A DNA stretch of 64,000 bases from Janibacter indicus (GCF_900176385.1 NZ_FWXN01000009.1:1-64000); one strand, 5' to 3'; positions 36,210-46,663 are shown, counted from the stretch's first letter. Numbers and translations are program-made. Notes: generated by a model from the letters alone, not told the origin.

Positions 36210-36267
36210 GCGCAGGCGGGGAGAGGTATCCCCGACCGGCTCATCGACACGCGATCACCTCGACCCA

Positions 36268-36374
36268 GCTGACGAAGGGGTGGGTCGGCGCGAATCACGC
36301 CGAAGTCGAGCACGACAACTGGACCCCGCGACGACGAAGGACGTCGGCCAGTGCCGACCTGCTCCCTTCGTCAG
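36268..36374. repeat. Nested palindromic intergenic element, copy B
   Basis: Outer arms (36268-36291 and 36351-36375 region) begin CTGACGAAGGG and end CCCTTCGTCAG, with a small bulge. Inner arms GCCGAAGTC (36299-36307) and GACGTCGGC (36340-36348) have one mismatch. The 18-nt block GCCGAAGTCGAGCACGAC is identical to copy A, and spacing between all four arms is kept within one base. It lies between convergent ctaA and ctaB. The 215-bp gap holds this element and the hairpin that follows, no gene. Confidence 0.75.
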
Positions 36375-36385
36375 CGACCAGAGCA

Positions 36386-36411
36386 GCACGACCCGACCAC
36401 GCGGGTCGTGC
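36386..36411. terminator. Hairpin between ctaA and ctaB
   Basis: GCACGACCCG (36386-36395) and CGGGTCGTGC (36402-36411) pair perfectly over 10 bp with a 6-nt loop, 14 nt from the ctaB stop. Likely ends ctaB transcription, and possibly ctaA too. No U tract. Confidence 0.55.
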
Positions 36412-36424
36412 GGGGCCAAGGGGG

Positions 36425-37405
36425 TCAGGAGAGGCCGGGCAGCGGCAGGTGCAGCAGGGGGTCGATCGCGACGCCGAGGAAGAGCAGTGTCACGTAGGTG
36501 ATCGAGAAGTGGAAGAGCCGCATCGGCTTGAGCACCGACTGCTTGGCACCACGCCCGGCGGCCGCGAGCAGCCGGTGGGCCTCGGCGACGAAGAGCCCAC
36601 CGGAGACGAGGGCGGCGACGAGATAGACCCAGCCCATGTCGGCGACCGGGACGAGGGCCAGCGAGGTGAGGACCATCACCCAGGAGTAGGCGACGATCTG
36701 GCGCGCGACGGTCGTCATCTGCTCGACGACGGGCAGCATCGGCACCCCGGCCTTGGCGTAGTCGTCGGTGAAGCTCATCGACAGCGGCCAGTAGTGCGGC
36801 GGGGTCCAGAAGAAGATGACGAGGAAGAGGATGATCGCCGGCCAGCCGACGGAGTTGGTCACGGCCGACCACCCGATGAGGGTCGGCATGCAGCCGGCGA
36901 TGCCGCCCCACACGATGTTCTGCGGGGTGCGCCGCTTGAGGATCATCGTGTAGCCGACGGCGTAGAGCACGATCGCGGCGAGCGAGAGCATTGCCGAGAG
37001 AGGGTTGACGAGCAGCCACAGCCAGGCGGTGGACAGCGCGGTGAGCACCAGGCCGAAGACCAGCGCCGCCCGGGGCGTGACCTCGCCGGTGACGAGCGGC
37101 CGGTTCTGCGTGCGGCCCATCTGGGCGTCGATGTCACGGTCATAGACCATGTTGAAGGTGTTGGCCGCACCGGCGCTCAGGCTGCCGCCGACGAGGGTCA
37201 GCACGATGAGGGCGAGCGAGGGGACGCCACGCTGGGCGAGGAACATCACCGGGACCGTCGTCACGAGGAGCAGCTCGATGATGCGCGGCTTGGTGAGCGC
37301 CACGTAGGCGGCCACGGTGCGGCGCCAAGGACGGGTCGCCGGCGACAGCTCGCGCGTCGACTCGAGAGTGGTCACGGACTGCCTTTGCCGAAGGGGGTGG
37401 GACAT
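36425..37405 (-). CDS. ctaB: Protoheme IX farnesyltransferase (heme O synthase)
   Basis: 326 residues, UbiA prenyltransferase fold with about nine membrane segments. First aspartate motif [15 protein letters not shown] (N-x3-D-x3-D); second in [14 protein letters not shown]. Transfers farnesyl to heme B to give heme O, the CtaA substrate. Start uncertain: ATG 37405 is given, but GTG 37375 has a weak RBS (AAAGG) and would drop ten residues. A -10 (TAGACT, 37433-37438 minus) gives a ~20-nt leader to ATG 37405. Confidence 0.94.
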   Translation of the reverse strand: MSHPLRQRQSVTTLESTRELSPATRPWRRTVAAYVALTKPRIIELLLVTTVPVMFLAQRGVPSLALIVLTLVGGSLSAGAANTFNMVYDRDIDAQMGRTQNRPLVTGEVTPRAALVFGLVLTALSTAWLWLLVNPLSAMLSLAAIVLYAVGYTMILKRRTPQNIVWGGIAGCMPTLIGWSAVTNSVGWPAIILFLVIFFWTPPHYWPLSMSFTDDYAKAGVPMLPVVEQMTTVARQIVAYSWVMVLTSLALVPVADMGWVYLVAALVSGGLFVAEAHRLLAAAGRGAKQSVLKPMRLFHFSITYVTLLFLGVAIDPLLHLPLPGLS

Positions 37406-37499
37406 GGTCGGGCGGGGCCGCGACCTCCGGGGAGTCTACCCGTGTCGAAGGGTGCTCCGGCCCCCGGGTTGCACTCGTCACCACCCCCCGGGACGGGAC

Positions 37500-37505
37500 T
37501 AGTGT
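37500..37505 (+). promoter_or_regulatory. Candidate -10 box of the tkt operon
   Basis: TAGTGT, about 42 nt before the TTG start of tkt, leaving a leader with RBS AAAGG. No good -35 at proper spacing. The divergent 141-bp gap also holds the ctaB promoter. Confidence 0.4.
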
Positions 37506-37546
37506 GGGCGACAGCACGCACGCTCCCGCAGCAGAAAGGTCATCCG

Positions 37547-39787
37547 TTGAGCACGGACACCGCCACCTCCCCCAAGGCTCCCGCACGGAAGGCAGCCGGT
37601 AGCGCTGCTCCGAAGGGCACCACCCGCACCGTGGCCTCGGCCAACCCCGACGGTCCGGCGGGCACGTCGTCCCGGTCGAAGGACCTCCCGTTGCCGGTGG
37701 CGAAGAAGGCGAAGTGGTCCGACCTCGACGTCCGCGCCGTCGACACCGGCCGACTCCTCGCCGCCGACGCGGTCCAGGAGTGTGGCAGCGGCCACCCCGG
37801 CACCGCGATGAGCCTCTCCCCCGTCGCCTACCTGCTCTACCAGCAGGTCATGACGCACGACCCGGCCGACCCGGCGTGGCTGGGCCGCGACCGCTTCGTC
37901 CTGTCGGTCGGGCACTCCTCGCTGACGCAGTACGTCCAGCTCTTCCTCTCCGGCTACGGGCTCGAGCTCAGCGACCTGAAGTCCCTGCGCACCTGGGGCT
38001 CCCTCACCCCGGGCCACCCTGAGGTCCACCACACCGCGGGCGTCGAGATCACCACCGGCCCCCTCGGGTCGGGGCTGGCCTCCGCCACGGGCATGGCGAT
38101 GGCGCAGCGCCGCCAGCGCGGGCTCTTCGACCCCGATACCAAGGCCGGGACCTCCCCCTTCGACCACACGATCTGGTGCCTCGCCTCCGACGGCGACATG
38201 CAGGAGGGCGTCTCCGCGGAGGCCGGCTCGCTCGCCGGCCACCAGGAGCTCGGCAACCTCAACGTCATCTACGACGCCAACCAGATCTCCATCGAGGACG
38301 ACACCGACATCGCCTTCAGCGAGGACGTGGGTGCGCGCTACCGGGCCTACGGCTGGGAGGTCATCGACGTCGACTGGCGCAAGACCGGTGACGGCAAGGC
38401 CTACGTCGAGGACATCGACGCCCTGCTCGCCGCGACCCAGCAGGCGAAGAAGAACACCAAGGCCCCGACGCTCATCGTGCTGCACACGATCATCGCCTGG
38501 CCCGCGCCGACCAAGCAGGACACCGGCGCCTCGCACGGCTCCGCGCTCGGTGAGGACGAGGTGGCCGCGACCAAGGAGCTCCTCGGCTTCGACCCGAAGA
38601 GGAGCTTCGCCGTCGAGAAGGCCGTCCTCGACCACACGCGCGAGGTCAAGAAGCGCGGCAAGGCGGCCCACAAGGAGTGGGACAAGAGCTTCGCCGCGTG
38701 GCGCAAGGCCAACCCCGAGCGGGCCGAGCTGCTCGACCGGGTCGTCGCCGGCAAGGTCCCGGCGGGCCTCGACAAGGCGCTGCCGACCTTCGAGGCCTCC
38801 GACAAGGGTCTGGCCACTCGCGCCGCCTCGGGCAAGGTGCTCACCGCCCTGGCCGACGTCATGCCCGAGCTGTGGGGCGGGTCGGCCGACCTCGCCGGCT
38901 CCAACAACACGACGATGGACGGTCAGCCCTCCTTCACGCCCAGGAGCAAGCAGACCGACACGTGGAAGGGCGACGAGTACGGCCGCACGCTCCACTTCGG
39001 CATCCGTGAGAACGGCATGGGCATGGCGATGAACGGCATCGCCCTCGAGGGCCTGACCCGCGTCTACGGCGGCACCTTCCTCGTCTTCTCCGACTACATG
39101 CGTCCGGCCGTCCGCCTGGCCGCGCTGCAGCAGCTGCCGGTCACCTACGTGTGGACCCACGACAGCATCGGCCTCGGCGAGGACGGCCCGACCCACCAGC
39201 CGATCGAGCACCTCGCCGCGCTGCGGGCCATGCCCGGCCTCGACGTCGTCCGCCCGGGCGACGCCAACGAGGTCAGCGTCTGCTGGGGCCAGGTGCTCAA
39301 GAACCGCTCCACCGCCGCGCTGGCGCTCTCCCGTCAGGGCACCCCGACCATCGACCGCCGCGAGTACGCCTCGGCGAAGGGAGCGGCCAAGGGCGCCTAC
39401 GTCCTCGCCGAGTCGAGCACCGACGTCCCCGACGTCATCCTCGTCGCGACCGGCACCGAGGTCGCCGTCGCGATGCAGGCACGCACCACCCTCGAGAAGG
39501 CGAAGATCGGAACCCGCGTGGTCTCCATGCCGTGCCGCGAGTGGTTCGACGCCCAGACGAAGGCCTACCAGGACAAGGTCCTGCCGGCCGCCGTCCGGGC
39601 TCGCGTCTCGGTCGAGGCCGCGACTCCCTTCGGCTGGCGCGAGATCGTCGGTGATGCCGGCGAGATCGTCGGCATCGACCACTTCGGCGCGTCAGCCGAC
39701 GCGGCGACCCTCTACGACAAGTTCGGCATCACCCCGGCCGCCGTCGTCAAGGCGGCCAAGGCCTCCATCAAGAACGCGAAGGGATGA
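37547..39787 (+). CDS. tkt: Transketolase
   Basis: 746 residues with TTG start 37547 (RBS AAAGG 9 nt before). Transfers two-carbon units in the pentose-phosphate pathway. TPP motif [14 protein letters not shown]... ending [10 protein letters not shown]; sugar-site His in [15 protein letters not shown] and [22 protein letters not shown] in the pyrimidine domain. The first ~55 residues ([20 protein letters not shown]..., Ala/Pro/Lys/Ser-rich) precede the normal family start [11 protein letters not shown] and are not part of the fold. First of six genes linked by 4-bp overlaps. Confidence 0.95.
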   Translation: MSTDTATSPKAPARKAAGSAAPKGTTRTVASANPDGPAGTSSRSKDLPLPVAKKAKWSDLDVRAVDTGRLLAADAVQECGSGHPGTAMSLSPVAYLLYQQVMTHDPADPAWLGRDRFVLSVGHSSLTQYVQLFLSGYGLELSDLKSLRTWGSLTPGHPEVHHTAGVEITTGPLGSGLASATGMAMAQRRQRGLFDPDTKAGTSPFDHTIWCLASDGDMQEGVSAEAGSLAGHQELGNLNVIYDANQISIEDDTDIAFSEDVGARYRAYGWEVIDVDWRKTGDGKAYVEDIDALLAATQQAKKNTKAPTLIVLHTIIAWPAPTKQDTGASHGSALGEDEVAATKELLGFDPKRSFAVEKAVLDHTREVKKRGKAAHKEWDKSFAAWRKANPERAELLDRVVAGKVPAGLDKALPTFEASDKGLATRAASGKVLTALADVMPELWGGSADLAGSNNTTMDGQPSFTPRSKQTDTWKGDEYGRTLHFGIRENGMGMAMNGIALEGLTRVYGGTFLVFSDYMRPAVRLAALQQLPVTYVWTHDSIGLGEDGPTHQPIEHLAALRAMPGLDVVRPGDANEVSVCWGQVLKNRSTAALALSRQGTPTIDRREYASAKGAAKGAYVLAESSTDVPDVILVATGTEVAVAMQARTTLEKAKIGTRVVSMPCREWFDAQTKAYQDKVLPAAVRARVSVEAATPFGWREIVGDAGEIVGIDHFGASADAATLYDKFGITPAAVVKAAKASIKNAKG

Positions 39788-40926
39788 CCGTCATGGCCAA
39801 CCAGCTCCCCACCGCACCCGCTCCGATCGCCTCGCTGCGCGAGGCCGGGGTCTCCGTCTGGCTCGACGACCTCAGCCGTGAGCGGCTGCGCTCGGGCAAC
39901 CTCCAGGAGCTCATCGACACCACCGGCATCGTCGGCGTGACGACCAATCCGTCGATCTTCCAGGCAGCGCTGGCCGACGGCGACGCCTACACCGAGCAGC
40001 TCAACGCCTTGGCGGCCGAGGGCAAGGATGTCGACGAGGTCGTCTTCGCGCTGACGACCGACGACGTGCGCGAGGCCTGCGACCTCTTCGCCCCGATCTT
40101 CGAGGCGACCGACGGTGTCGACGGCCGGGTGTCCCTCGAGGTCGACCCGCGACTGGCCCACGACCCCGAGGCCACCGCCACCTCCGCCCAGGAGCTCGCC
40201 GCGGCGGTCGACCGGCCGCAGGTGCACATCAAGATCCCGGCGACCGAGGCCGGCCTGCCGGCGATCACCCGCACCCTGGCCGAGGGGATCAGCGTCAACG
40301 TCACGCTGATCTTCAGCCTCGAGCGCTACCGCGCGGTGATGAACGCCTTCGTCGAGGGCCTCGAGCAGGCCCTGGCCGCCGGCAAGGACATCTCGAAGAT
40401 CCACTCGGTGGCCTCCTTCTTCGTCTCCCGCGTCGACACCGAGATCGACGCACGGCTCGACGAGATCGGCACCGACGAGGCCAAGGCCCTGCGCGGCCAG
40501 GCGGGCGTCGCCAACGCTCGCCTCGCCTACCAGGCCTACGAGGAGGTCTTCAGCACGCCTAGGTGGCAGCGTCTCGAGGCCGAAGGGGGCCGCCGCCAGC
40601 GTCCGCTGTGGGCGTCGACGGGGGTCAAGGACCCGGCCTACCCCGACACGCTCTACGTCACCGAGCTCGTCGCGGCCGACACGGTCAACACGATGCCGGA
40701 GAAGACCCTCGACGCGACCATCGACCACGGTGAGGTCACCGGCGACACCATCACCAGTGGCTACGCGCAGGCCCAGGAAGTCCTCGACCGGCTCGAGGCC
40801 CTCGGCATCAGCTACACCGAGGTCACCGACAAGCTCGAGGTCGAGGGCGTCGACAAGTTCGAGAAGGCCTGGGGCGAGCTGCTCGACGGGGTCAGCGCCG
40901 AGCTGGCGAAGGCGACCTCGAAGTGA
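39784..40926 (+). CDS. tal: Transaldolase
   Basis: 380 residues, the long actinobacterial form. Schiff-base Lys in [14 protein letters not shown]; family start [20 protein letters not shown] and [10 protein letters not shown]. Exchanges dihydroxyacetone units between sedoheptulose-7-P and glyceraldehyde-3-P. ATG 39784 overlaps the tkt stop (ATGA); ATG 39793 is an alternative with better RBS spacing (GAAGGG upstream). Confidence 0.95.
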   Translation: MTVMANQLPTAPAPIASLREAGVSVWLDDLSRERLRSGNLQELIDTTGIVGVTTNPSIFQAALADGDAYTEQLNALAAEGKDVDEVVFALTTDDVREACDLFAPIFEATDGVDGRVSLEVDPRLAHDPEATATSAQELAAAVDRPQVHIKIPATEAGLPAITRTLAEGISVNVTLIFSLERYRAVMNAFVEGLEQALAAGKDISKIHSVASFFVSRVDTEIDARLDEIGTDEAKALRGQAGVANARLAYQAYEEVFSTPRWQRLEAEGGRRQRPLWASTGVKDPAYPDTLYVTELVAADTVNTMPEKTLDATIDHGEVTGDTITSGYAQAQEVLDRLEALGISYTEVTDKLEVEGVDKFEKAWGELLDGVSAELAKATSK

Positions 40927-42539
40927 CCAGCCTCTCCGTCGCAGCGGCCGGGGCGGCGGCCGACGCGGTCACCGCCCACGTCCCGTCCCTCGTCGCCGAC
41001 GGCGTCGCGGGCCGCATCTTCGCGCAGGACGCCACGCTGTGGGGGCCTGCCGCCGAGGAGGAGGCCGGCAAGCGCCTGTCGTGGGTCGGCCTGGGACGCA
41101 CCTCGCGCCACCTCGTCGGAGAGGTCTCGGCCCTGCGCGACGAGCTGCGCGAGCAGGGCGTCGACCGGGTCGTGCTCTGCGGCATGGGCGGCTCCTCGCT
41201 GGCGCCGGAGGTCATCTGCGCGACAGAGGGACTCCCCCTCGTGGTCCTCGACTCCAGCCACCCCGACGTCGTGCGCGCCGCGGTCAGCGAGCTCGAGCGC
41301 ACCGTGGTCGTCGTGTCGAGCAAGTCCGGCTCCACGGTCGAGACCGACTCCCAGCGACGGGTCTTCGAGCAGGCCTTCACCGACGCTGGCATCGACCCGG
41401 CCGGCCGGGTCGTCGTCGTCACCGACCCGGGCAGCCCGCTCGACGAGCAGGCCCGCGAGGCCGGCTACCGGGTGGTGGGCGCCGATCCCGACGTCGGCGG
41501 CCGCTACTCGGCCCTCACTGCCTTCGGTCTCGTGCCCTCGGGCCTGGCCGGGGCCGACATCGAGGCCCTCCTCGACGACGCCGAGGCCGTCGCCGACCTG
41601 CTCGCCGAGGACGACGAGGCCAACCCCGCACTGCGGCTGGGGTCCGCGATCGGCGGGACCTCCCCCCTTCGCGACAAGCTCTACCTCGTCGACCACGGCA
41701 CCGAGGCTCGTGGGCTGGGCGCCTGGGCCGAGCAGCTCATCGCCGAGTCCACCGGCAAGGACGGCACCGGGCTGCTGCCGGTCGTCCTCGCCCGCCCCGG
41801 CGGGAGCACCCCTCCCCCGGACGCGACGATCGTGCGGCTCGTGCCCGACGACGGCGACGACAGCGCCCCGGTCGCGGCGTCGACCGTCGACGTCGGGGGC
41901 TCCCTCGGCGCGCAGTTCCTCCTGTGGGAGGTCGCCACGGCCGTCGCCGGACGGCTCCTCGGGATCAACCCCTTCGACCAGCCCGACGTCGAGAGCGCCA
42001 AGCAGGCGGCCCGGGACCTGATGTCCGGCTCCGGCGGCGACGAGGTGAGCGATGACTTCGCCGACGGCCCGGTCAGCGTGCGCCACCTCGGTGGTGACTG
42101 GCTCGGTGACGCGACCGACGTCGACGCGGCGGTCGCCGCCCTCCTCGCCCAGGTCGACCCCGAGCACGGCTACGTCGCGGTCATGGCCTACCTCGACCGG
42201 GAGGGCGACGCCCCCTTCGCGCGGGTGGCCGACGCCCTGGCCGAGCGCGTCGGACGGCCGGTGACCTTCGGCTGGGGGCCGCGGTTCCTGCACTCGACCG
42301 GCCAGTACCACAAGGGTGGTCCGGCGACCGGCGTCTACCTGCAGGTCACCGACACCCCGCGGGAGGACCTGCCCGTGCCGGGCCGGGACTTCACGCTGGG
42401 CGAGTTCATCGCGGCCCAGGCCGGGGGTGACGCACAGGTCCTCGCCGACCACGGTCGTCCGGTGCTGGTCCTGCACCTCACCGACCACGACGCGGGTCTG
42501 GCACGGGTCACCCGGGCCCTCGCGGGGGGCCGCGCATGA
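40923..42539 (+). CDS. pgi: Glucose-6-phosphate isomerase
   Basis: 538 residues with two SIS domains. First sugar-phosphate site [13 protein letters not shown] and [13 protein letters not shown]; second half has [20 protein letters not shown] and [19 protein letters not shown] with catalytic residues. Interconverts glucose-6-P and fructose-6-P. This is the variant form found between tal and zwf in actinobacteria, more diverged than the standard Pgi. GTG start overlaps tal by GTGA. Confidence 0.9.
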   Translation: MTSLSVAAAGAAADAVTAHVPSLVADGVAGRIFAQDATLWGPAAEEEAGKRLSWVGLGRTSRHLVGEVSALRDELREQGVDRVVLCGMGGSSLAPEVICATEGLPLVVLDSSHPDVVRAAVSELERTVVVVSSKSGSTVETDSQRRVFEQAFTDAGIDPAGRVVVVTDPGSPLDEQAREAGYRVVGADPDVGGRYSALTAFGLVPSGLAGADIEALLDDAEAVADLLAEDDEANPALRLGSAIGGTSPLRDKLYLVDHGTEARGLGAWAEQLIAESTGKDGTGLLPVVLARPGGSTPPPDATIVRLVPDDGDDSAPVAASTVDVGGSLGAQFLLWEVATAVAGRLLGINPFDQPDVESAKQAARDLMSGSGGDEVSDDFADGPVSVRHLGGDWLGDATDVDAAVAALLAQVDPEHGYVAVMAYLDREGDAPFARVADALAERVGRPVTFGWGPRFLHSTGQYHKGGPATGVYLQVTDTPREDLPVPGRDFTLGEFIAAQAGGDAQVLADHGRPVLVLHLTDHDAGLARVTRALAGGRA

Positions 42540-44080
42540 GCCCGGCCCGGGTCACGCCCGACAGCAACCCGCTGCGCGACCCCCGCGACAAGCGCCTGCC
42601 GCGCATCGCCGGGCCGTGCAGCCTGGTCCTCTTCGGCGTGACGGGCGACCTCGCCCGCAAGAAGCTCATGCCGGCGATCTACGACCTGGCCAACCGTGGT
42701 CTGCTGCCACCGGGCTTCTCACTCGTGGGGTTCGCCCGACGTGACTGGGCCGACCAGGACTTCGGCAAGGTCGTCTACGACGCCGTCCGTGAGCACGCGC
42801 GCACCCCCTTCCGCGAGGAGGTCTGGCGCAGCCTGTCCGAGGGCTTCCGCTTCGTACCGGGCACCTTCGACGACCCGGCGGCCTTCGACCTGCTGGCGCA
42901 GACCGTGCACGAGCTCGACGAGGCCCGCGGCACGGGCGGCAACCACGCCTTCTACCTGTCGATCCCGCCGGGGTTCTTCTCCACGGTGTGCGAGCAGCTG
43001 CAGCGCTCCGGTCTGGCAACACCGACCGACGACTCGTGGCGACGCGTGGTCATCGAGAAGCCCTTCGGGCACGACCTCGAGAGCGCCCAGGAGCTCAACA
43101 CCATCGTCGAGCAGGTCTTCCCACCCGACTCGATCTTCCGGATCGACCACTACCTGGGCAAGGAGACGGTGCAAAATCTGCTCGCACTGCGCTTCGCCAA
43201 CCAGATGTTCGAGCCGGTGTGGAACAGCCACTACGTCGACCACGTGCAGATCACCATGGCCGAGGACATCGGCATCGGTGGCCGGGCCGGCTACTACGAC
43301 GGCATCGGCGCCGCCCGCGACGTCATCCAGAACCACCTGCTCCAGCTGCTCGCGCTGACCGCCATGGAGGAGCCGACGAGCTTCAACGCCGCGGCCCTGC
43401 GCACCGAGAAGGAGAAGGTGCTCGCAGCGGTCCGCGTGCCCGAGGACCTCGCCTCCACGACCGTCCGCGGGCAGTACGCCGCGGGCTGGCAGGGCGGTGA
43501 CAAGGTCATCGGCTACCTGCAGGAGGACGGCGTCGCCGCCGACTCGACGACCGAGACCTATGCCGCGATGCGACTCGACGTCGACACCCGTCGATGGGCC
43601 GGGGTGCCCTTCTACCTGCGCACCGGCAAGCGCCTGGGGCGTCGCGTCACCGAGATCGCCGTGGTCTTCAAGCGGGCGCCACACCTGCCCTTCACCGACA
43701 CCGAGACCGAGGAGCTGGGCCAGAACGCTGTCGTCATCCGCGTCCAGCCCGACGAGGGCGTCACGATGCGCTTCGGCGCCAAGGTCCCGGGCAACCAGAT
43801 GGAGGTGCGCGACGTGACGATGGACTTCGGCTACGGGCGCGCCTTCACCGAGTCCAGCCCGGAGGCCTACGAGCGGCTCATCCTCGACGTCCTGCTCGGC
43901 GACCCCCCGCTCTTCCCGCGCCACGAGGAGGTCGAGCTGTCGTGGAAGATCCTCGACCCGATCGAGCGCTTCTGGGCCAGGAGCAGGGCCACGGTCGAGC
44001 AGTACCCGGCCGGGACCTGGGGCCCGGCGGCCGCCGACGAGATGATGCAGCGTGACGGACGCACCTGGAGGATGCCGTGA
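42536..44080 (+). CDS. zwf: Glucose-6-phosphate 1-dehydrogenase
   Basis: 514 residues, full length. Cofactor loop LFGVTGDLARKKLMPAIYDL near residue 31; substrate signature RIDHYLGKETVQN with catalytic His. First committed step of the oxidative pentose-phosphate pathway, giving NADPH. ATG overlaps the pgi stop by ATGA and the 3' end overlaps opcA likewise, fitting a complex with OpcA. Confidence 0.97.
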   Translation: MSPARVTPDSNPLRDPRDKRLPRIAGPCSLVLFGVTGDLARKKLMPAIYDLANRGLLPPGFSLVGFARRDWADQDFGKVVYDAVREHARTPFREEVWRSLSEGFRFVPGTFDDPAAFDLLAQTVHELDEARGTGGNHAFYLSIPPGFFSTVCEQLQRSGLATPTDDSWRRVVIEKPFGHDLESAQELNTIVEQVFPPDSIFRIDHYLGKETVQNLLALRFANQMFEPVWNSHYVDHVQITMAEDIGIGGRAGYYDGIGAARDVIQNHLLQLLALTAMEEPTSFNAAALRTEKEKVLAAVRVPEDLASTTVRGQYAAGWQGGDKVIGYLQEDGVAADSTTETYAAMRLDVDTRRWAGVPFYLRTGKRLGRRVTEIAVVFKRAPHLPFTDTETEELGQNAVVIRVQPDEGVTMRFGAKVPGNQMEVRDVTMDFGYGRAFTESSPEAYERLILDVLLGDPPLFPRHEEVELSWKILDPIERFWARSRATVEQYPAGTWGPAAADEMMQRDGRTWRMP

Positions 44081-45198
44081 TCGTCGACCTGCCCAATGCC
44101 AGCACCTCGAAGATCGGCCAGCGGCTCATCGAGATCCGTGAGGACGTCGGCGCGATGGCGCTCAGCCGGGTGCTCACCCTCGTGGTCGTCGTCCCCGAGG
44201 ACGACGCCGAGGAGGCCCTGGCGGTCGCCAACTCCGCGAGCCACCAGCACCCCGCGCGGATCATCTGCGTCATCCTCGCCAATGCCCGCGGCAAGGCACG
44301 GCTCGACGCGCAGATCCGGGTCGGCGGCGATGCCGGCGCCTCCGAGGTCGTCGTCCTGCGGCTCTTCGGCGAGCTGACCCGGCACGCGCGCAGCGTCGTC
44401 ACGCCGCTGATGCTCCCCGACGCACCCGTCGTCGCGTGGTGGCCGACCGAGGCTCCCAAGAACGCCTCGCAGGACCCCGTGGGCGCGATGGCCCAGCGAC
44501 GGATCACCGACTGCGCCGCCGCCGACAACACCTTGGCGACCCTCAAGCGACTGGCCAAGACCTACGCCCCCGGGGACACCGACCTGGCGTGGAGCCGGAT
44601 CACGCTGTGGCGGGGTCTGCTCGCCACGACGCTCGACCGGGCTCCCTTCGAGCAGGTCGGCGCGGCGACCGTCGTGGGCGGCGCCGACTCGCCCTCAGCC
44701 GACCTGCTCGCGGGGTGGCTCCAGCACCGCCTGAAGTGCCCCGTGGCCATCGTGAGGTCCCGCACCGGTACCGGCATCGTCAGCGTGCGGCTGGAGCGCG
44801 CCTCCGGCCCCATCGACCTCGTGCGTCCCCCCGCCGGTGACACCGCGACCCTCGACCAGGCCGGGCAGCCGCGTCGTGCGATCGCGCTGGCGCCCCGGTC
44901 CGACGCAGAGTGCCTGGCCGACGAGCTGCGTCGCCTGGACCCCGACGAGGTCTACGAGGACGCGCTCACCCGCGGCCTGCCCAAGGTGACCCGCCGCCGG
45001 ATGACGATGACCGACGCCGTCGAGGACGGCATCGTGCCCTCGCCCAGCGATGCCCGCCGCACCGCGGAGCAGCTCGCCGAGGCCTCGCGCGAGGCGATCC
45101 GCAGCGCGATGGTCGAGGCATCCCCAGAGGATGCCGACCGGAGCACCGAGGCGGTCAAGAGCGCGGTGCGCGACCGTCTCGAGGAGGAGCCGTCGTGA
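44077..45198 (+). CDS. opcA: Glucose-6-phosphate dehydrogenase assembly protein OpcA
   Basis: 373 residues. N-terminal part DLPNASTSKIGQRLIEIRED then VLTLVVVVPEDDAEEALAVA; central PVVAWWPTEAPKNASQDPVG is the most typical block of the family. Allosteric/assembly factor for Zwf. The C-terminal ~70 residues are Asp/Glu/Arg-rich (GIVPSPSDARRTAEQLAEAS...) and probably flexible. GTG start 44077 overlaps zwf. Confidence 0.93.
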   Translation: MIVDLPNASTSKIGQRLIEIREDVGAMALSRVLTLVVVVPEDDAEEALAVANSASHQHPARIICVILANARGKARLDAQIRVGGDAGASEVVVLRLFGELTRHARSVVTPLMLPDAPVVAWWPTEAPKNASQDPVGAMAQRRITDCAAADNTLATLKRLAKTYAPGDTDLAWSRITLWRGLLATTLDRAPFEQVGAATVVGGADSPSADLLAGWLQHRLKCPVAIVRSRTGTGIVSVRLERASGPIDLVRPPAGDTATLDQAGQPRRAIALAPRSDAECLADELRRLDPDEVYEDALTRGLPKVTRRRMTMTDAVEDGIVPSPSDARRTAEQLAEASREAIRSAMVEASPEDADRSTEAVKSAVRDRLEEEPS

Positions 45199-45923
45199 CC
45201 GACTCCCTCGTCCTGGTCCACCCCGACGCCGAGACGACGGCCCAGATGATCGCGGGTCGGTTGCTGGCCGCGGTGCAGGAGGCCCTGGCCCTGCGCGGTA
45301 CGGCGCACGTGGCGCTCACCGGCGGATCCATGGGCTCCGCCCTCGTCACCGCTCTCGCCGACCACCCGGCGGTCTCCGTCGTCGACTGGTCGCGCGTGCA
45401 CCTGTGGTGGGGCGACGAGCGCTACCTGCCCTCGGGTGACGTCGACCGCAACGACACCCAGAACACCGATGCCGGCCTCGCCCGGCTCCCGCTCGACCCG
45501 GCGAAGGTCCACCACGTGCCCGGGCCCGACGACTCCGAGTCAGCCGAAGCGGCGGCAGCCGCCTACGAGCGGGCGCTGCGGGTCTGGGGCGGTGGCGCGT
45601 GGGACATCGTCCTCCTCGGGGTCGGGCCCGACGGTCACGTGGCCTCGCTCTTCCCCGGTCACCCGGCGCAGCTGCGCGACGACGCCTTGGCCATCGCGGT
45701 CCACGACTCGCCCAAGCCGCCCTCGACGCGAGTCTCGCTCACGATGGGCTGCCTGTCGAGGTCGCGCGAGGTGTGGTTCGTCGTCTCGGGTGCGGACAAG
45801 GCCGAGGCCGTGGCGAAGGGGGTCAGCGGCGCCCCACCCGCAGAAAGCAGCGCCGCCCAGGTCCACGGGCTCGAGCGCACGCTGTGGCTCGTCGACGAGG
45901 CCGCCGCCTCCCAGCTCACCTGA
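45195..45923 (+). CDS. pgl: 6-Phosphogluconolactonase
   Basis: 242 residues, NagB-like fold. VALTGGSMGSALVTAL, WSRVHLWWGDERYLPSGDVDRN (DERY motif) and LLGVGPDGHVASLFPG (catalytic GPDGH) are all present. Hydrolyses 6-phosphogluconolactone made by Zwf. GTG overlaps opcA by GTGA. Last gene of the tkt-tal-pgi-zwf-opcA-pgl transcript, followed by a very strong hairpin. Confidence 0.95.
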   Translation: MTDSLVLVHPDAETTAQMIAGRLLAAVQEALALRGTAHVALTGGSMGSALVTALADHPAVSVVDWSRVHLWWGDERYLPSGDVDRNDTQNTDAGLARLPLDPAKVHHVPGPDDSESAEAAAAAYERALRVWGGGAWDIVLLGVGPDGHVASLFPGHPAQLRDDALAIAVHDSPKPPSTRVSLTMGCLSRSREVWFVVSGADKAEAVAKGVSGAPPAESSAAQVHGLERTLWLVDEAAASQLT

Positions 45924-45963
45924 CGCCCGGACCTGCTGTCCAGTCGGACCGGAGCCACGTCAG

Positions 45964-46011
45964 ACAGACCTGAATCCGCATTGCCGTAGGGCAATGCGGA
46001 TTCAGGTCTGT
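45964..46011. terminator. Very strong bidirectional terminator
   Basis: Two perfectly complementary 22-nt arms (45964-45985 and 45990-46011) with a 4-nt loop GTAG. Placed between convergent pgl and rbpA, 41 nt after pgl and 29 nt after rbpA. The stem is much less GC-biased than the genome (AATCCGCATTGCC part). No U tract. Confidence 0.8.
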
Positions 46012-46039
46012 CCGGTCGGGGGTGAGTCGGGGCCGTGGC

Positions 46040-46390
46040 TCAGCGAATCAGGCCGCGGTCGCGCAGCTCGCCGAGGCGCTCCTCGAGGATCGCCTCGCCC
46101 TCGCTGTCGGAGCGGCGCTCCTTGACGTAGGCCAGATGGGTCTTGTAGACCTCGGCGGTCGGCGGAGCCGGCGGGTTGTCCTTGTCCTTGCCCGCGGGGA
46201 GGCCGCAGCGCTTGCACTCCCACTGCTCGGGGATCTCCACGCCGTCCTCGACGGCGAAGGAGGGCGTCACCTCGTGGCCGTTGGCGCACCAGTAGGAGAC
46301 GAAGGTCCGGGGGGCGGCCTCGCCGCGCTCGGCCTCGCCCATGGGACCGGCGCCGATGCGGCTGCCGCGGATCGCGTTTCCACCTGCCAT
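46040..46390 (-). CDS. rbpA: RNA polymerase-binding protein RbpA
   Basis: 116 residues. Actinobacteria-specific partner of the principal sigma factor. N-terminal RGSRIGAGPMGE-type tail (fingers DNA and sigma), zinc-bearing core WCANGHEVTPSF and WECKRCGLPAG (Cys pairs), and the sigma-interaction helix HLAYVKERRSDSEGEAILEE. RBS AGGAG lies 6 nt before the ATG. A strong taxonomic marker for the window. Confidence 0.97.
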   Translation of the reverse strand: MAGGNAIRGSRIGAGPMGEAERGEAAPRTFVSYWCANGHEVTPSFAVEDGVEIPEQWECKRCGLPAGKDKDNPPAPPTAEVYKTHLAYVKERRSDSEGEAILEERLGELRDRGLIR

Positions 46391-46417
46391 GCGAAGCTCC
46401 TGTGGGTGCGTGACGCG

Positions 46418-46663
46418 TCAGGCGTCGAAGCGGTCGATGAGGCCGATGCCGACGACGGCCGTGAACCAGACGAGGCCGATGACGATCGTGAACCTCGTGA
46501 GGTTGCGCTCGGCGACGGACGAGCTGCCCAGCGACGCGGACATGCCGCCACCGAACATGTCGGACATGCCACCGCCCTTCCCCTTGTGCATGAGGATGAG
46601 CAGGGTGAGGATCAGGCCGGTGATCACGAGGATCACCTGCAGTCCGATGCGGACGGCGTTCAC
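46418..46663 (-). CDS. secG: Preprotein translocase subunit SecG
   Basis: 81 residues from GTG 46663, with RBS AAGGA upstream. Two transmembrane segments (IGLQVILVITGLILTLLILM; FTIVIGLVWFTAVVGIGLI) joined by the cytoplasmic loop HKGKGGGMSDMFGGG, standard for SecG. Follows tpiA as in most Actinobacteria. A -10 TATCCT (46723-46728, minus) precedes it. The 135-bp gap to tpiA has only an imperfect GC-rich hairpin near 46750-46795. Confidence 0.93.
   Translation of the reverse strand: MNAVRIGLQVILVITGLILTLLILMHKGKGGGMSDMFGGGMSASLGSSSVAERNLTRFTIVIGLVWFTAVVGIGLIDRFDA

Noticed and set aside
35705-39787. 1360-residue frame ending in transketolase
   Set aside because: The first ~610 residues are a shadow of ctaA, ctaB and intergenic DNA; the real tkt starts at TTG 37547.
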